In this document: one piece after another, positions 43,154-52,401 of the stretch | How positions within the stretch are numbered: the stretch's first letter is position 1 | Layout of the letters: every line of letters starts with the position of its first letter | Source: Sphingomonas panni | Lineage (GTDB): Bacteria; Pseudomonadota; Alphaproteobacteria; Sphingomonadales; Sphingomonadaceae | Assembly (NCBI RefSeq): GCF_022664435.1 | Contig: NZ_JAKREU010000006.1 | Span: 240,269 to 304,268, forward strand | Direction: 5' to 3' | Length of the DNA: 64,000 bases | Translations under genes and position numbers: made by a program | The notes under the pieces: generated by a model | The model's input: only the letters and a program-made list of their open reading frames with translations | What the model was told of the DNA's origin: nothing | Databases searched by the model: none

Positions 43154-46100
43154 TTACCCCGCCGCCTTGGCCAATCCGCGCGAAATCTGGAGCGCGGCGT
43201 TCAGGCGGGCCTGCGGGTCGCCGAAGTTGCGGCTGATGACCAGCTTCATGTCGGGGCGCAGCTTTGCGGTGCCGGCCAGCTTGTCGACATAGGCGAGCAG
43301 GCCGTCGACGCTGGGGAACTTGTCCTCATGGAAGCTGACGATCGCGCCCTTGGCACCGACATCGATCTTGGCGATGCAGGCCTTTTTCGCATTCAGCTTC
43401 GCCTCGATCAGTTGCAGCAGATTGGCGGTCGCGACCGGCAGCTTGCCGAAGCGGTCGATCAGTTCGGTGGCGAAGGCGTCGATGCCGGCGCGGTCCTCGA
43501 CATCGTTGAGGCGACGATAGAGGCCCATGCGCAGGTCGAGATCGGGGACATAATCCTCCGGGATCAGGATCGGCGCATCGACGGTGATCGTGGGGGAGAA
43601 GTCCTTGGGCTTGTCGTCGCGCAAGCCCCCGGCCTTGGCGTCGAGGATCGCCTCCTCCAGCATCGACTGGTAGAGTTCGAAGCCGACTTCCTTGATATGT
43701 CCCGATTGTTCGTCGCCGAGCATGTTGCCCGCGCCACGCTGGTCGAGGTCATGGCTGGCGAGCTGGAAACCGGCGCCCAGTGATTCGAGGTCGGACAGGA
43801 CCTTCAGCCGCTTCTCTGCCGCCTCGCTGACCAGCCGTTCGGGGGGCGTGGTCATGTACGCATAGGCGCGGGTCTTCGACCGGCCGACGCGGCCGCGCAG
43901 CTGGTAGAGCTGCGCAAGGCCGAACTTGTCGGCGCGGTTGATGATGAGGGTGTTGGCGGAAGGGATGTCGAGGCCGGATTCGACGATGGTGGTCGACACG
44001 AGCAGGTCGTAGCGCTTGTCGTAGAAGGCCGACATGCGTTCCTCGACCTCGGTCGGGGCCATCTGGCCGTGCGCGACGACGTAGCGGATTTCGGGAACCT
44101 CTTCCGACAGGAACTTTTCGATATCGGGCAGGTCGGCGATGCGCGGGGTCACGAAATAGGCCTGCCCACCGCGATAATGTTCGCGCAGCAGCGCCTCGCG
44201 CAGGACCACCGGGTCCCATGGCATGATATAGGTGCGGACCGCCAAGCGATCGACCGGCGGGGTCTGGATCACCGACAGTTCGCGCAGGCCCGACATCGCC
44301 ATTTGCAGCGTGCGCGGGATCGGGGTGGCGGTCAGCGTCAGGACGTGGACGTCGGCCTTCATCGCCTTCAGCCGTTCCTTGTGCGTGACGCCGAAGCGCT
44401 GTTCCTCGTCGACGATGACGAGGCCGAGGCGTTTGAAATCGACCTGTTTCGACAGGACCGCATGGGTGCCGACCACCACGTCGATGGTGCCGTTGGCGAG
44501 GCCGTCGCGGACCTTCTTCGCCTCGGTCGCGGTGACGAGGCGGGAGAGGCGGCCGACCTCGATCGGAAAGCCTTCGAACCGGGCCTTGAAGTTGTTGTAA
44601 TGCTGACGGGCGAGCAGGGTGGTCGGGCACACGATGGCGACCTGCATCCCCGCCATCGCGGCGACGAAGGCCGCGCGGAGCGCGACCTCGGTCTTGCCGA
44701 AGCCGACATCGCCGACGACGAGCCGGTCCATCGGCTTGCCCGCGCCCAGATCCTCCAGCACATCGGCGATGGCGCGTTCCTGGTCGTCGGTTTCCTGATA
44801 GGGGAAACGGTCGACAAAGGCGGGATAGCCGCCGCTGTCGGGTTCGGCGATGTCGGCGGGGCGCATGGCGCGCTTGGCGGCGGTGGCGATCAGGTCGCCC
44901 GCGATCTCGCGGATGCGTTCCTTCATGCGCGCCTTGCGGCGTTGCCATGCCTCGCCGCCCAGACGGTCTAGCGTCGCACCCTCTTCGCCCGCGCCGTAGC
45001 GGCTGAGGACTTCGAGATTTTCGACCGGCACGTAGAGCTTGTCGCCGCCGGCATATTCGAGCTGGACGCAGTCGTGCGGCGCCTTGGCCACCGGGACCTG
45101 GGTCAGCCCGACATAGCGGCCGATGCCGTGGTCGGCATGGACGACGAGGTCGCCGGGGGAGAGGGTGGCGAGTTCCTGCAGGAAGGCGTCGGTATTCTTG
45201 CGACGCTTGGCGCGGCGGACGAGGCGGTCGCCGAGCATGTCCTGTTCGGTCAGGACCGCGATGTCGGCGGCGGTGAAGCCGTGGTCGAGCGGCAGGACGA
45301 CGAAGGAGACGGTCGACTTCGCCCCGCCCAGCGCCTGCTGCCATGTCTCGACGGTCGAGACGCCGGTCAGGTCGTGATCGGCGAGCAGGCCCATCAATCG
45401 TTCGCGCGCACCCTCCGAATAGCTGGCGAGGATGGCCTTGCGGCCTTGCTTGCGCAGGGACGCGATGTGATCGACGACCGCTTCGTAGATATTCGCCTGT
45501 TGCGTGCGTTCTGGGGTGAAGTCACGGGGGCCGTCGACCTCGAAATCGAGCGAGGTGGCGCTGTCGGGTGCGTGGAACGGGGTGACCTGATGCGCGGCGG
45601 TGTCCGACAGGCGGTCGGCCCATTCGTCGGCCGAGAGGTAGAGCGCATTCGGGAGTAGCGGGCGGTAGCTGCCCGGATCGCTGGTCTGCGCGCGGACGCG
45701 GTTGGTGTGATAGTCGGTGATCGATTCGAAGCGTTGTTCGGCGGCGGCGGGGACGCCGGCGTCGCGGACGATGACCGCTTCGGGGGAGAGGTGGTCGAAG
45801 AAGGTTTCGAGCCGCTCTTCGAAAAAGGGCAGCCAATGTTCCATCCCCGACAGGCGGCGGCCGTCGCTGATCGCCTGATAGATCGGGTCGCCGGTGGCGG
45901 TCGCACCGAATTTTTCGCGGTAGCGGGTGCGGAAGCGCTTGATCGATTCCTCGTCGAGCAAGGCTTCGGAGGCGGGGAGCAGAGTAAAGCCGTCGACGCG
46001 GCCGGTGGTGCGCTGGTCTTCGGGGGAGAAGGTGCGGACGGTTTCGATCTCGTCGCCGAAGAAGTCGAGGCGCAAGCCCGATTCCGAACCCGACGGCCAG

Positions 46101-46612
46101 AGGTCGACCAGGCCGCCGCGGACGGCGAACTCGCCCGCGTCGTGGACGGTGTCGACGCGGTTGTATCCGTTCGCCTGGAGAAGCGCGGACAGGCGGGGGA
46201 GCGAGATGCGCTCGCCGGGCGCGAGGCGCGCGACCAGCTGGCGGATGCGGAACGGGGTCAACGTGCGCTGGGTCGCGGCGTTGACGGTGGTGACGATCAG
46301 GCGCGGGCCTTTGGCCTTTGTCTGAAGCGTGTGGAGTGCGGACAGGCGCTCGGCCATCGAGCGCAATGTCGGGCTGGCGCGGTCGTAGGGCAGGCAGTCC
46401 CATGCGGGGAATTGCAGGACAGCGAGTTCGGGGGCGAAGAAGGGCGCGGTAGCTGCGATGGCGCGCATCGCCGCTTCGTCGGGGGCGATATAGACGAGGT
46501 CGCTCTTTGCGCCGCGCGCGAGGTCGGCGAGGAGGACGGGCAGGAAGCCGGCCGGTACGCCCGCGAGAGTGAGCGAGCGGGGAGCGGCGAGGATTTTGGA
46601 GAGGTCGGGCAT
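43154..46612 (-). CDS. mfd: Transcription-repair coupling factor Mfd
   Basis: A 1152-residue translocase that pushes stalled RNA polymerase off DNA and recruits UvrA. Domains in order: UvrB-like N-terminal region (LPRLSALLQANGYNRVDTVH), RNA-polymerase-interaction domain (LSPGDLVVHADHGIGRYVGL), RecG-like helicase core with Walker A LVVGDVGFGKTEVALRAAF, DEEQ box VDEEQRFGVTHKERL, motif III TATPIPRTLQMAMSG and motif VI QLRGRVGRSKTRAYAY, then the C-terminal TRCF regulatory domain. The length matches the family. It stands alone on the minus strand; a palindromic repeat lies between its start and sdhE. Confidence 0.98.
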   Translation of the reverse strand: MPDLSKILAAPRSLTLAGVPAGFLPVLLADLARGAKSDLVYIAPDEAAMRAIAATAPFFAPELAVLQFPAWDCLPYDRASPTLRSMAERLSALHTLQTKAKGPRLIVTTVNAATQRTLTPFRIRQLVARLAPGERISLPRLSALLQANGYNRVDTVHDAGEFAVRGGLVDLWPSGSESGLRLDFFGDEIETVRTFSPEDQRTTGRVDGFTLLPASEALLDEESIKRFRTRYREKFGATATGDPIYQAISDGRRLSGMEHWLPFFEERLETFFDHLSPEAVIVRDAGVPAAAEQRFESITDYHTNRVRAQTSDPGSYRPLLPNALYLSADEWADRLSDTAAHQVTPFHAPDSATSLDFEVDGPRDFTPERTQQANIYEAVVDHIASLRKQGRKAILASYSEGARERLMGLLADHDLTGVSTVETWQQALGGAKSTVSFVVLPLDHGFTAADIAVLTEQDMLGDRLVRRAKRRKNTDAFLQELATLSPGDLVVHADHGIGRYVGLTQVPVAKAPHDCVQLEYAGGDKLYVPVENLEVLSRYGAGEEGATLDRLGGEAWQRRKARMKERIREIAGDLIATAAKRAMRPADIAEPDSGGYPAFVDRFPYQETDDQERAIADVLEDLGAGKPMDRLVVGDVGFGKTEVALRAAFVAAMAGMQVAIVCPTTLLARQHYNNFKARFEGFPIEVGRLSRLVTATEAKKVRDGLANGTIDVVVGTHAVLSKQVDFKRLGLVIVDEEQRFGVTHKERLKAMKADVHVLTLTATPIPRTLQMAMSGLRELSVIQTPPVDRLAVRTYIMPWDPVVLREALLREHYRGGQAYFVTPRIADLPDIEKFLSEEVPEIRYVVAHGQMAPTEVEERMSAFYDKRYDLLVSTTIVESGLDIPSANTLIINRADKFGLAQLYQLRGRVGRSKTRAYAYMTTPPERLVSEAAEKRLKVLSDLESLGAGFQLASHDLDQRGAGNMLGDEQSGHIKEVGFELYQSMLEEAILDAKAGGLRDDKPKDFSPTITVDAPILIPEDYVPDLDLRMGLYRRLNDVEDRAGIDAFATELIDRFGKLPVATANLLQLIEAKLNAKKACIAKIDVGAKGAIVSFHEDKFPSVDGLLAYVDKLAGTAKLRPDMKLVISRNFGDPQARLNAALQISRGLAKAAG

Positions 46613-46625
46613 TTTCTACCTTTAG

Positions 46626-46723
46626 CCCTCTCTCCTTCAGGGGAGAGGGTTGGGAGAGGGGGAGTGCGCGGTGTTTTGTTACTGCCCCTCTCCCCGACCC
46701 TCTCCCCTGAAGGGGAGAGGGGG
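46626..46723. repeat. CTCTCC/GGAGAG inverted repeat
   Basis: CCCTCTCTCCTTCAGGGGAG (from 46626) and its imperfect inverse ending at 46723 (ACCCTCTCCCCTGAAGGGGA onward) form arms of about 37 bases separated by about 22 bases. Each arm is also a hairpin. It lies in the mfd promoter region and after the sdhE stop codon (both minus strand). Confidence 0.8.
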
Positions 46724-46733
46724 ATTATCCAGT

Positions 46734-47000
46734 TCAGCGACTTACCGGCACGAAATCCATCGCACGCATCGCGTGGAGGACCGGGTGGTCGAACTGCGCG
46801 GGCGGCGGCTGGACGCCCATCGCCCAGGCCATGATGTCGACATCCTGTTCCTCGAGGAACTGCTCGAACCAGTCCATGTCGGCGTCGCTCCAGCTGGCGG
46901 AATGCGCGTCGAAATAGCCGCCGATCATCAGGTCGGCTTCGCGGGTGCCGCGATGCCAGCTACGGAATTTCAGGCGCTTCAGCCGGGTTTCGCGGTCCAT
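46734..47000 (-). CDS. sdhE: FAD assembly factor SdhE (succinate dehydrogenase)
   Basis: An 88-residue member of the SdhE/Sdh5 family that helps attach FAD covalently to the succinate dehydrogenase flavoprotein. It opens MDRETRLKRLKFRSWHRGTR with the hallmark RGxxE at residues 17-21, then EADLMIGGYFDAH and DWFEQFLEEQDVDIMAWAMG. The start at 47000 is preferred to longer readings toward 47228, which would overlap recG. It is divergent from recG across 70 bases. No sdh genes are in the window. Confidence 0.95.
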   Translation of the reverse strand: MDRETRLKRLKFRSWHRGTREADLMIGGYFDAHSASWSDADMDWFEQFLEEQDVDIMAWAMGVQPPPAQFDHPVLHAMRAMDFVPVSR

Positions 47001-47070
47001 GACGTTCCAATGCAATTGCGCCGCCGGACGCTGGCAGCGGCCGTCGGTTGGGATATAGGACCAAGTAGTC

Positions 47071-49131
47071 ATGCGTCCCGAACTCCTCAACCCGCTGTTT
47101 GCCGAAGTCACCTCGCTGAAAGGGGTCGGCCCTGCGTTGGCCAAGCCGCTGGAGCGGTTGAAATTGTCGCGCGTGGTCGATGTCGCGTTCCACCTGCCGA
47201 CCGGCTGGGTCGACCGGCTGAAGCGCACCGAACTGATGGAGCAGGATGCGGGGCGGGTGATCGCGATTCCGCTGGTCGCGACCGATTACCGGGTCAGTGC
47301 CGGGCGCGGCCCGACGCGGGTGCGGGCGGCGGACGCGCATGGCAATATCGTCAGCCTGACCTATTTCGGCGGATCGTCGGGCTGGGTGAAGAAGCTGTTC
47401 CCGCTGGGCGAGACGCGGATCGTGTCGGGCAAGCTGGAGCTGTACGGGCAGGAATTGCAGATGGTCCATCCGGATCATGTCCTGCCGCCAGAGGAGGCCG
47501 ACAGCCTGCCGGAACGGGAGGCGATCTATCCGCTGTCCGAGGGGCTGACCTCGCGGCGGGTCGGGCAGTTGACCGCGCAGGCGATCGAGCGCGCGCCGGA
47601 CCTGCCCGAATGGATCGAGCCGAGTCTGCTGGCGAAGCACGACTGGCCGGCGTGGAAGGAAGCGCTCGCACGCATCCATGCCGATCCGGCGGACCGACAA
47701 GCGCGCGAGCGGCTGGCCTATGACGAGGTGTTCGCCAACCAGTTGGCGCTGTTGCTGGTGCGGGGAGAGGCGCGGGCGCGGAAGGGCCGAGCGCTGACCG
47801 GGGATGGGCGGCTGCGCAGCAAACTCGATCTGCCGTATAAGCCGACCGGCGCGCAGTCGCGGACGATCGGCGAGATCGAGGGGGACATGGCGCAGACCCA
47901 GCCGATGCTGCGGCTGCTGCAGGGCGATGTCGGGTCGGGCAAGACTTTGGTCGCGCTGATGGCGCTGCTGATCGCGGTCGAGGGCGGGGCGCAGGGGGCA
48001 TTGCTCGCCCCGACCGAGATCCTCGCGCGACAGCATTATGCGACGTTGCAGCGGCAGCTGGCCGGGACCGGCGTGACCGTCGCCGCGCTGACCGGGCGCG
48101 ACAAGGGGCGGGTGCGCGAGGGCGTGCTGATGGGGCTGGCCGATGGGTCGATCGACATATTGGTCGGCACGCACGCGATCTTTCAGGAGGGCGTGACCTA
48201 TCGCGACCTGGGACTGGTGGTGGTCGACGAACAGCATCGTTTCGGCGTCGCGCAGCGGATGATGTTGCAGGCGAAGGCGGCGCGGCCGCCGCATCTGCTG
48301 GTGATGACCGCGACGCCGATCCCGCGCACGCTGACGCTGGCCCAATATGGCGAGATGGACGTCAGCCGGCTGGACGAGATGCCGCCGGGGCGCGAGCCGA
48401 TCGAGACGGTGGTGATGTCGGAGGACAAGCTGGACGCGGTGGTCGATGGGCTGGCGCGGCATCTGTCGGCGGGGAAGCAGGCCTATTGGGTGTGCCCGCT
48501 GGTCGAGGAGAGCGAAAAGTCCGACCTTGCCGCCGCCGAGGCGCGGGCGGAGGCGCTCAGGCAGCGGTTCGGCGACAAGGTGGCGCTGGTCCATGGGCGG
48601 ATGAAGCCGCTGGAAAAAGACGCGGTGATGGCCGAGTTCTCCGCCGCACGCGCTGGCGTGCTGGTGGCGACGACGGTGATCGAGGTGGGCGTCGACGTGC
48701 CCAATGCGACGCTGATCGTGATCGAGGCGGCGGACCGGTTCGGGCTGGCACAGTTGCACCAGTTGCGCGGGCGGGTGGGGCGCGGCGGCGGCAAGTCGGT
48801 GTGCCTGCTGCTGCGGGGCAACAGCCTGTCGGAAACGTCGCGGGCGCGATTGGCGCTGATGCGGGAGAGCAACGATGGCTTCCGCATAGCCGAGGAGGAT
48901 TTGCGGCTGCGTGGCGGCGGCGAGTTGCTCGGCACGCGGCAGTCGGGGGAGGCGGTGTTCCGGCTGGCCACGCCGGAGATGCTGGGCGAGTTGCTGCCGG
49001 TCGCCAATGCCGATGCGCGGTTGCTGGTGGACCGCGATGGCGGGTTGGAAGGGCCACGGGGGCAGGCTGCGCGGGTGGCGCTGTATCTGTTCGAGCGGGA
49101 TGCGGGGGTCGGGCGGTTGCGGTCGGGGTGA
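47071..49131 (+). CDS. recG: ATP-dependent DNA helicase RecG
   Basis: Regresses stalled replication forks and branch-migrates Holliday junctions. The 686-residue protein has the N-terminal wedge/OB domain (SLKGVGPALAKPLERL; NIVSLTYFGGSSGWVKKLFP) and the SF2 core: Walker A LLQGDVGSGKTLVALMALL, DEQH box VVDEQHRFGVAQR, motif III TATPIPRTLTLAQYGEMDVS and motif VI QLRGRVGRGGGKSVCLLL. ATG 47071 gives the typical MRPELLNPLFAEVTSLKGVG start. It is a single gene, followed by palindromic repeats. Confidence 0.98.
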   Translation: MRPELLNPLFAEVTSLKGVGPALAKPLERLKLSRVVDVAFHLPTGWVDRLKRTELMEQDAGRVIAIPLVATDYRVSAGRGPTRVRAADAHGNIVSLTYFGGSSGWVKKLFPLGETRIVSGKLELYGQELQMVHPDHVLPPEEADSLPEREAIYPLSEGLTSRRVGQLTAQAIERAPDLPEWIEPSLLAKHDWPAWKEALARIHADPADRQARERLAYDEVFANQLALLLVRGEARARKGRALTGDGRLRSKLDLPYKPTGAQSRTIGEIEGDMAQTQPMLRLLQGDVGSGKTLVALMALLIAVEGGAQGALLAPTEILARQHYATLQRQLAGTGVTVAALTGRDKGRVREGVLMGLADGSIDILVGTHAIFQEGVTYRDLGLVVVDEQHRFGVAQRMMLQAKAARPPHLLVMTATPIPRTLTLAQYGEMDVSRLDEMPPGREPIETVVMSEDKLDAVVDGLARHLSAGKQAYWVCPLVEESEKSDLAAAEARAEALRQRFGDKVALVHGRMKPLEKDAVMAEFSAARAGVLVATTVIEVGVDVPNATLIVIEAADRFGLAQLHQLRGRVGRGGGKSVCLLLRGNSLSETSRARLALMRESNDGFRIAEEDLRLRGGGELLGTRQSGEAVFRLATPEMLGELLPVANADARLLVDRDGGLEGPRGQAARVALYLFERDAGVGRLRSG

Positions 49132-49145
49132 GGAGATGCCCCACT

Positions 49146-49240
49146 CGTCACTCCCGCGGAGGCGGGAGCCCATAGGCGCTGACCGTCCGGCTCCATCGCA
49201 ACCTTGGCGTGTATGGATTCCCGCCTTCGCGGGAGTGACG
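49146..49240. repeat. CGTCACTCCCGC palindromic element, copy 3
   Basis: The same two-arm structure as at 16578 and 20692: CGTCACTCCCGCGGAGGCGG on the left, CCATAGGCGCTG next to it, and GATTCCCGCCTTCGCGGGAG plus TGACG on the right. It lies just after recG. Confidence 0.88.
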
Positions 49241-49271
49241 ATCTTGGGTGGTGAGGCTGACACCCTATCCA

Positions 49272-49297
49272 TGGATTCCGGCTTTCGCCGGAATGAC
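49272..49297. repeat. Single hairpin related to the preceding repeat
   Basis: TGGATTCCGGCTTTCGCCGG plus AATGAC resembles the right arm of the preceding element with altered but pairing-compatible bases (GCTTTCGC for CCTTCGCG). Confidence 0.6.
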
Positions 49298-49340
49298 GGG
49301 GAGGTTGCTCGTTTTGGATCAAGCGGATAGCCCGCTCGCC

Positions 49341-49781
49341 ATGAACGCCCTTGCTCCCCTGTTCGTCGCCCTGCTGGGCGGTATCGGCCTTGCCGTGCAG
49401 CCGCCGACTAACGCGGCGCTGGGACGCAATATCGGGTCGGTGCTGCTGGCGGCGCTGGCGTCGTTTGCGGTGGGGACGCTGATCCTGATCGGGGTCTGGC
49501 TGATCGCCGACCGGACGCCGCTGGCCAATCTGCGCGAGGCGCGGCCATGGATGTTTCTGGGCGGGGCGTATGGCGCGTTCTTCGTGTCGGCGGCGGCCTT
49601 TGCCGCACCCCGGCTGGGGCTTGCGTCGATGCTGACGATCATGATCGCTACCCAGCTGGTCGCGGCGCTGGTGATCGACCGGTTCGGGCTGATCGGGTTG
49701 GCGAAGACACCGATCAGCGGGTTGCGGCTGGCCGGGGTGGCGTTGGTGCTGGTCGGGGCGGTGTTGGTTCGGCGGGGGTAG
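49341..49781 (+). CDS. DMT-superfamily membrane protein (DUF606/YdcZ type)
   Basis: A 146-residue integral membrane protein with about five helices and the pattern of the YdcZ/DUF606 family: start MNALAPLFVALLGGIGLAVQ, PPTNAALGRNIGSVLLAALASF and GGAYGAFFVSAAAFAAPRLG. These are half-size relatives of drug/metabolite transporters that probably work as dimers; the substrate is unknown. The start at 49341 is chosen because the first helix then begins at once; longer readings would run into the repeat. It is flanked by repeats on both sides, with no operon partner. Confidence 0.85.
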   Translation: MNALAPLFVALLGGIGLAVQPPTNAALGRNIGSVLLAALASFAVGTLILIGVWLIADRTPLANLREARPWMFLGGAYGAFFVSAAAFAAPRLGLASMLTIMIATQLVAALVIDRFGLIGLAKTPISGLRLAGVALVLVGAVLVRRG

Positions 49782-49804
49782 CTTGCCCCCCCAACTTCCA
49801 CCAT

Positions 49805-49925
49805 CCGTTTGCTTCGAGCGGAGGTTCGAGCTTGTCGAGAACCGTAGTCGAGAAGGGGGTGTCCTAAGCGATCAGGTTCTCGACGGACGCTTCTCGACAA
49901 GCTCGAAGCTGCTCGAACTGAACGG
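49805..49925. repeat. Long dispersed palindromic element, copy 3
   Basis: Begins CCGTTTGCTTCGAGCGGAGG and ends AGCTCGAAGCTGCTCGAACT plus GAACGG, about 121 bases, very like the copy at 13115. It ends 21 bases from the tyrS stop codon, in the same orientation relative to the minus-strand gene as the others. Confidence 0.88.
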
Positions 49926-49946
49926 GTGAGTGGTGAAGAGGGAGTC

Positions 49947-51170
49947 CTACTCCGCCGGCGTCAGCAGCCCGTGGTGCTTCTTGCCCGCCGATACCCGCAC
50001 CGGCGCGTCCACCGCGATCAGCTGTGCTTCGTCGACGACCTTCTCGCCATCGACGCGCGCGCCGCCGCCCTTGATGAGGCGGCGGGCCTCGCCCTTCGAG
50101 GTGGCGAGGCCCAGCGCGACCAGCGCGTCTACCACGGTGATCCCGCCTGCGACCGCAAAGGTCGGCAGGGTATCGCCAGCCGATCCCTCTTCGAACGTCC
50201 GCCGCGCGGTTTCCGCAGCTTGCGACGCGGCGTCGGCGCCACGGCACATGGCGGTGGCTTCGTTGGCGAGGATCTTCTTTGCCTCGTTGATCTCGGCACC
50301 CTGCAACGCTTCCAGCCGGGCGATCTCGTCGAGCGGAAGGTCGGTAAACAGGCGCAGGAAACGGCCGACGTCGCGGTCGTCGGTGTTGCGCCAGAATTGC
50401 CAGTAATCGAAATGCGGCAGCTGGTCCTCGTGCAGCCAGACCGCACCCGACATGGTCTTGCCCATCTTGCCGCCATCGGCGGTCGTGATGAGCGGGGTGG
50501 TGACGCCGTACACCTCGGTCCCGTCCATGCGGCGCGACAGTTCGATGCCGTTGACGATGTTACCCCACTGGTCGCTGCCGCCCATCTGCAGGCGGCACCC
50601 ATGGCGCTGCGACAATTCGCGGAAGTCGTAGGCCTGCAGGATCATGTAGTTGAATTCGAGGAACGACAGCGACTGTTCGCGGTCGAGGCGCAACTTCACC
50701 GAATCGAACGACAGCATCCGGTTGACCGAGAAATGCTGCCCGACCTCGCGCAGGAACGGGATATATTCGAGCTGGTCGAGCCAGTCGGCATTGTCGACCA
50801 TCACCGCGTCCGACGGCCCGTCGCCGAAGGTCAGGAACCGTTCGAAGATGCGCTTGATCGACGCGACGTTCGCCGAAATGCCGTCCTCGGCCAGCAGCTT
50901 GCGCGCTTCGTCCTTGAAGCTCGGGTCGCCGATCTTGCCGGTGCCGCCGCCCATCAGCACGATCGGCTTGTGCCCGGTCTGCTGCATCCGGCGCAGCAGC
51001 ATGATCTGTACGAGGCTGCCGACATGCAGCGACGGTGCGGTGGGATCGAAGCCGATATAGCCGGGTACGACCTGTCTGCTCGCCAGCGCGTCGAGGCCGG
51101 CGGCATCGGTCAACTGATGGATATAGCCCCGTTCGGACAGGGTGTTCAGCAGGTCGGAGGTGTATGCCAT
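49947..51170 (-). CDS. tyrS: Tyrosyl-tRNA synthetase
   Basis: A class I synthetase of 407 residues that charges tRNA-Tyr. The HIGH equivalent is [11 protein letters not shown] (residues about 48-58), the tyrosine pocket includes [12 protein letters not shown] and GGSDQWGNI, and the KMSKS equivalent is KMGKT, normal for bacterial TyrRS. A C-terminal S4 RNA-binding domain ([20 protein letters not shown]) completes the protein. It is divergent from anmK across 100 bases. A long palindromic repeat follows the stop codon. Confidence 0.98.
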   Translation of the reverse strand: MAYTSDLLNTLSERGYIHQLTDAAGLDALASRQVVPGYIGFDPTAPSLHVGSLVQIMLLRRMQQTGHKPIVLMGGGTGKIGDPSFKDEARKLLAEDGISANVASIKRIFERFLTFGDGPSDAVMVDNADWLDQLEYIPFLREVGQHFSVNRMLSFDSVKLRLDREQSLSFLEFNYMILQAYDFRELSQRHGCRLQMGGSDQWGNIVNGIELSRRMDGTEVYGVTTPLITTADGGKMGKTMSGAVWLHEDQLPHFDYWQFWRNTDDRDVGRFLRLFTDLPLDEIARLEALQGAEINEAKKILANEATAMCRGADAASQAAETARRTFEEGSAGDTLPTFAVAGGITVVDALVALGLATSKGEARRLIKGGGARVDGEKVVDEAQLIAVDAPVRVSAGKKHHGLLTPAE

Positions 51171-51270
51171 GGCGGCGTCTTTAGCGTCGTGGGCGGGCGC
51201 AAGTCCACGTATCTCGACTTTGGCGCGGTTCAGGCGATATTGAGGGCGTTCCTTTGCGCGGAGATGCCCC

Positions 51271-52392
51271 TTGCTTGCGATCGGCCTGATGTCTGGAACC
51301 TCGCTCGACGGGATCGACGCGGCATTGATCGAAACCGATGGCGAGGGCGAGGTGCGGCCGGTCGCGTTCGTGGGTACGCCCTATAGCGACGAGGATCGCG
51401 CGACGCTTGCCGCCGCGACCGAACTGGCGCTGCTGTTCGACGATCCGGGCGAGCATCCGCTGATCGAGCGGGCGGAGGAATTGCTGACCCGCACCCATGC
51501 CGCCGCCATCGCTGCGCTGCTGGAGAAGGCGGGCGTCGAGGCGCGGGGCGTCGACGTGATCGGCTATCACGGACAGACGGTGGCGCATCGCCCGGACAAG
51601 CGCTGGACATGGCAGCTGGGCGACGGCGCGGCGCTGGCGGCGGCGACGGGGATCGATGTCGTCGCCGAGCTGCGCGTGGCGGACGTGCGGGCCGGCGGGC
51701 AGGGCGCGCCGCTGCTGCCCATCTATCATGCGGCACGGGCGGCGGGGATGGACAAGCCGGTGGCGGTGCTGAACCTCGGCGGGGTCGGCAACATCACCTT
51801 TGTCGGCGAGGGCGACGAACTGATCGCGTTCGATACCGGCCCGGCCAACGGGCTGGTCGACAGCTGGGTCGAGGCGGAGAGCGGCGCGCGCTACGACGCG
51901 GGCGGCGCGCTGGCGGCGAGCGGGCAGGTGGACGAGGCGGTGCTGACCGCGATGCTCGACCATCCGTTCTTCGAACTGCCGCATCCCAAGTCGCTCGACC
52001 GGCACGACTTCACCATCCAGCCGGCGCGCGGATTGTCGGCGGCGGACGGGGCCGCGACGCTGACCGCCTTCACCGCCGCCTGCGTCGCGGAGGCGATCGA
52101 CCAGTTGCCGGCGCGGCCGAAGCGCCTGTTCGTCGGTGGCGGCGGGCGGCTTAATCCGGTGATGTTGCGGATGATCGGCGAGCGCTGCGGCGTGACTGCC
52201 GAGCCGAGCGACGTGCTGGGCTGGGACGGTGACGCGCTGGAGGCGGAGGGGTTCGCCTATCTGGCGGTGCGGTCGTTGAAAGGGCTGCCGATCACCTTTC
52301 CCGGGACGACCGGCGTCGCCCAGCCGCTGACCGGGGGTGAGCTGCATGCCGCCCCGCGCACGGGGCTGGCGCTGCGGCTCGTGAGCGCTTAA
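51271..52392 (+). CDS. anmK: Anhydro-N-acetylmuramic acid kinase AnmK
   Basis: Phosphorylates and opens 1,6-anhydro-MurNAc recovered from peptidoglycan turnover, giving MurNAc-6-phosphate. The 373-residue protein starts [20 protein letters not shown] (ATPase loop) and contains [45 protein letters not shown] and [17 protein letters not shown]. The start must be the TTG at 51271, because no ATG or GTG exists in this frame before the family's first motif; GGAG lies 8 bases upstream. The next gene follows after 9 bases. Confidence 0.96.
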   Translation: MLAIGLMSGTSLDGIDAALIETDGEGEVRPVAFVGTPYSDEDRATLAAATELALLFDDPGEHPLIERAEELLTRTHAAAIAALLEKAGVEARGVDVIGYHGQTVAHRPDKRWTWQLGDGAALAAATGIDVVAELRVADVRAGGQGAPLLPIYHAARAAGMDKPVAVLNLGGVGNITFVGEGDELIAFDTGPANGLVDSWVEAESGARYDAGGALAASGQVDEAVLTAMLDHPFFELPHPKSLDRHDFTIQPARGLSAADGAATLTAFTAACVAEAIDQLPARPKRLFVGGGGRLNPVMLRMIGERCGVTAEPSDVLGWDGDALEAEGFAYLAVRSLKGLPITFPGTTGVAQPLTGGELHAAPRTGLALRLVSA

Positions 52393-52401
52393 CGGCGCTT
52401 C

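Noticed and set aside
46960..49272. 770-codon open frame antisense to recG
   Set aside because: Low-complexity Arg/Pro/His/Gln-rich product, no domains; recG on the other strand has all helicase motifs.
50452..50472. KMGKT instead of KMSKS in tyrosyl-tRNA synthetase as a defect
   Set aside because: Bacterial TyrRS commonly has KFGKT/KMGKT; it is a normal variant.
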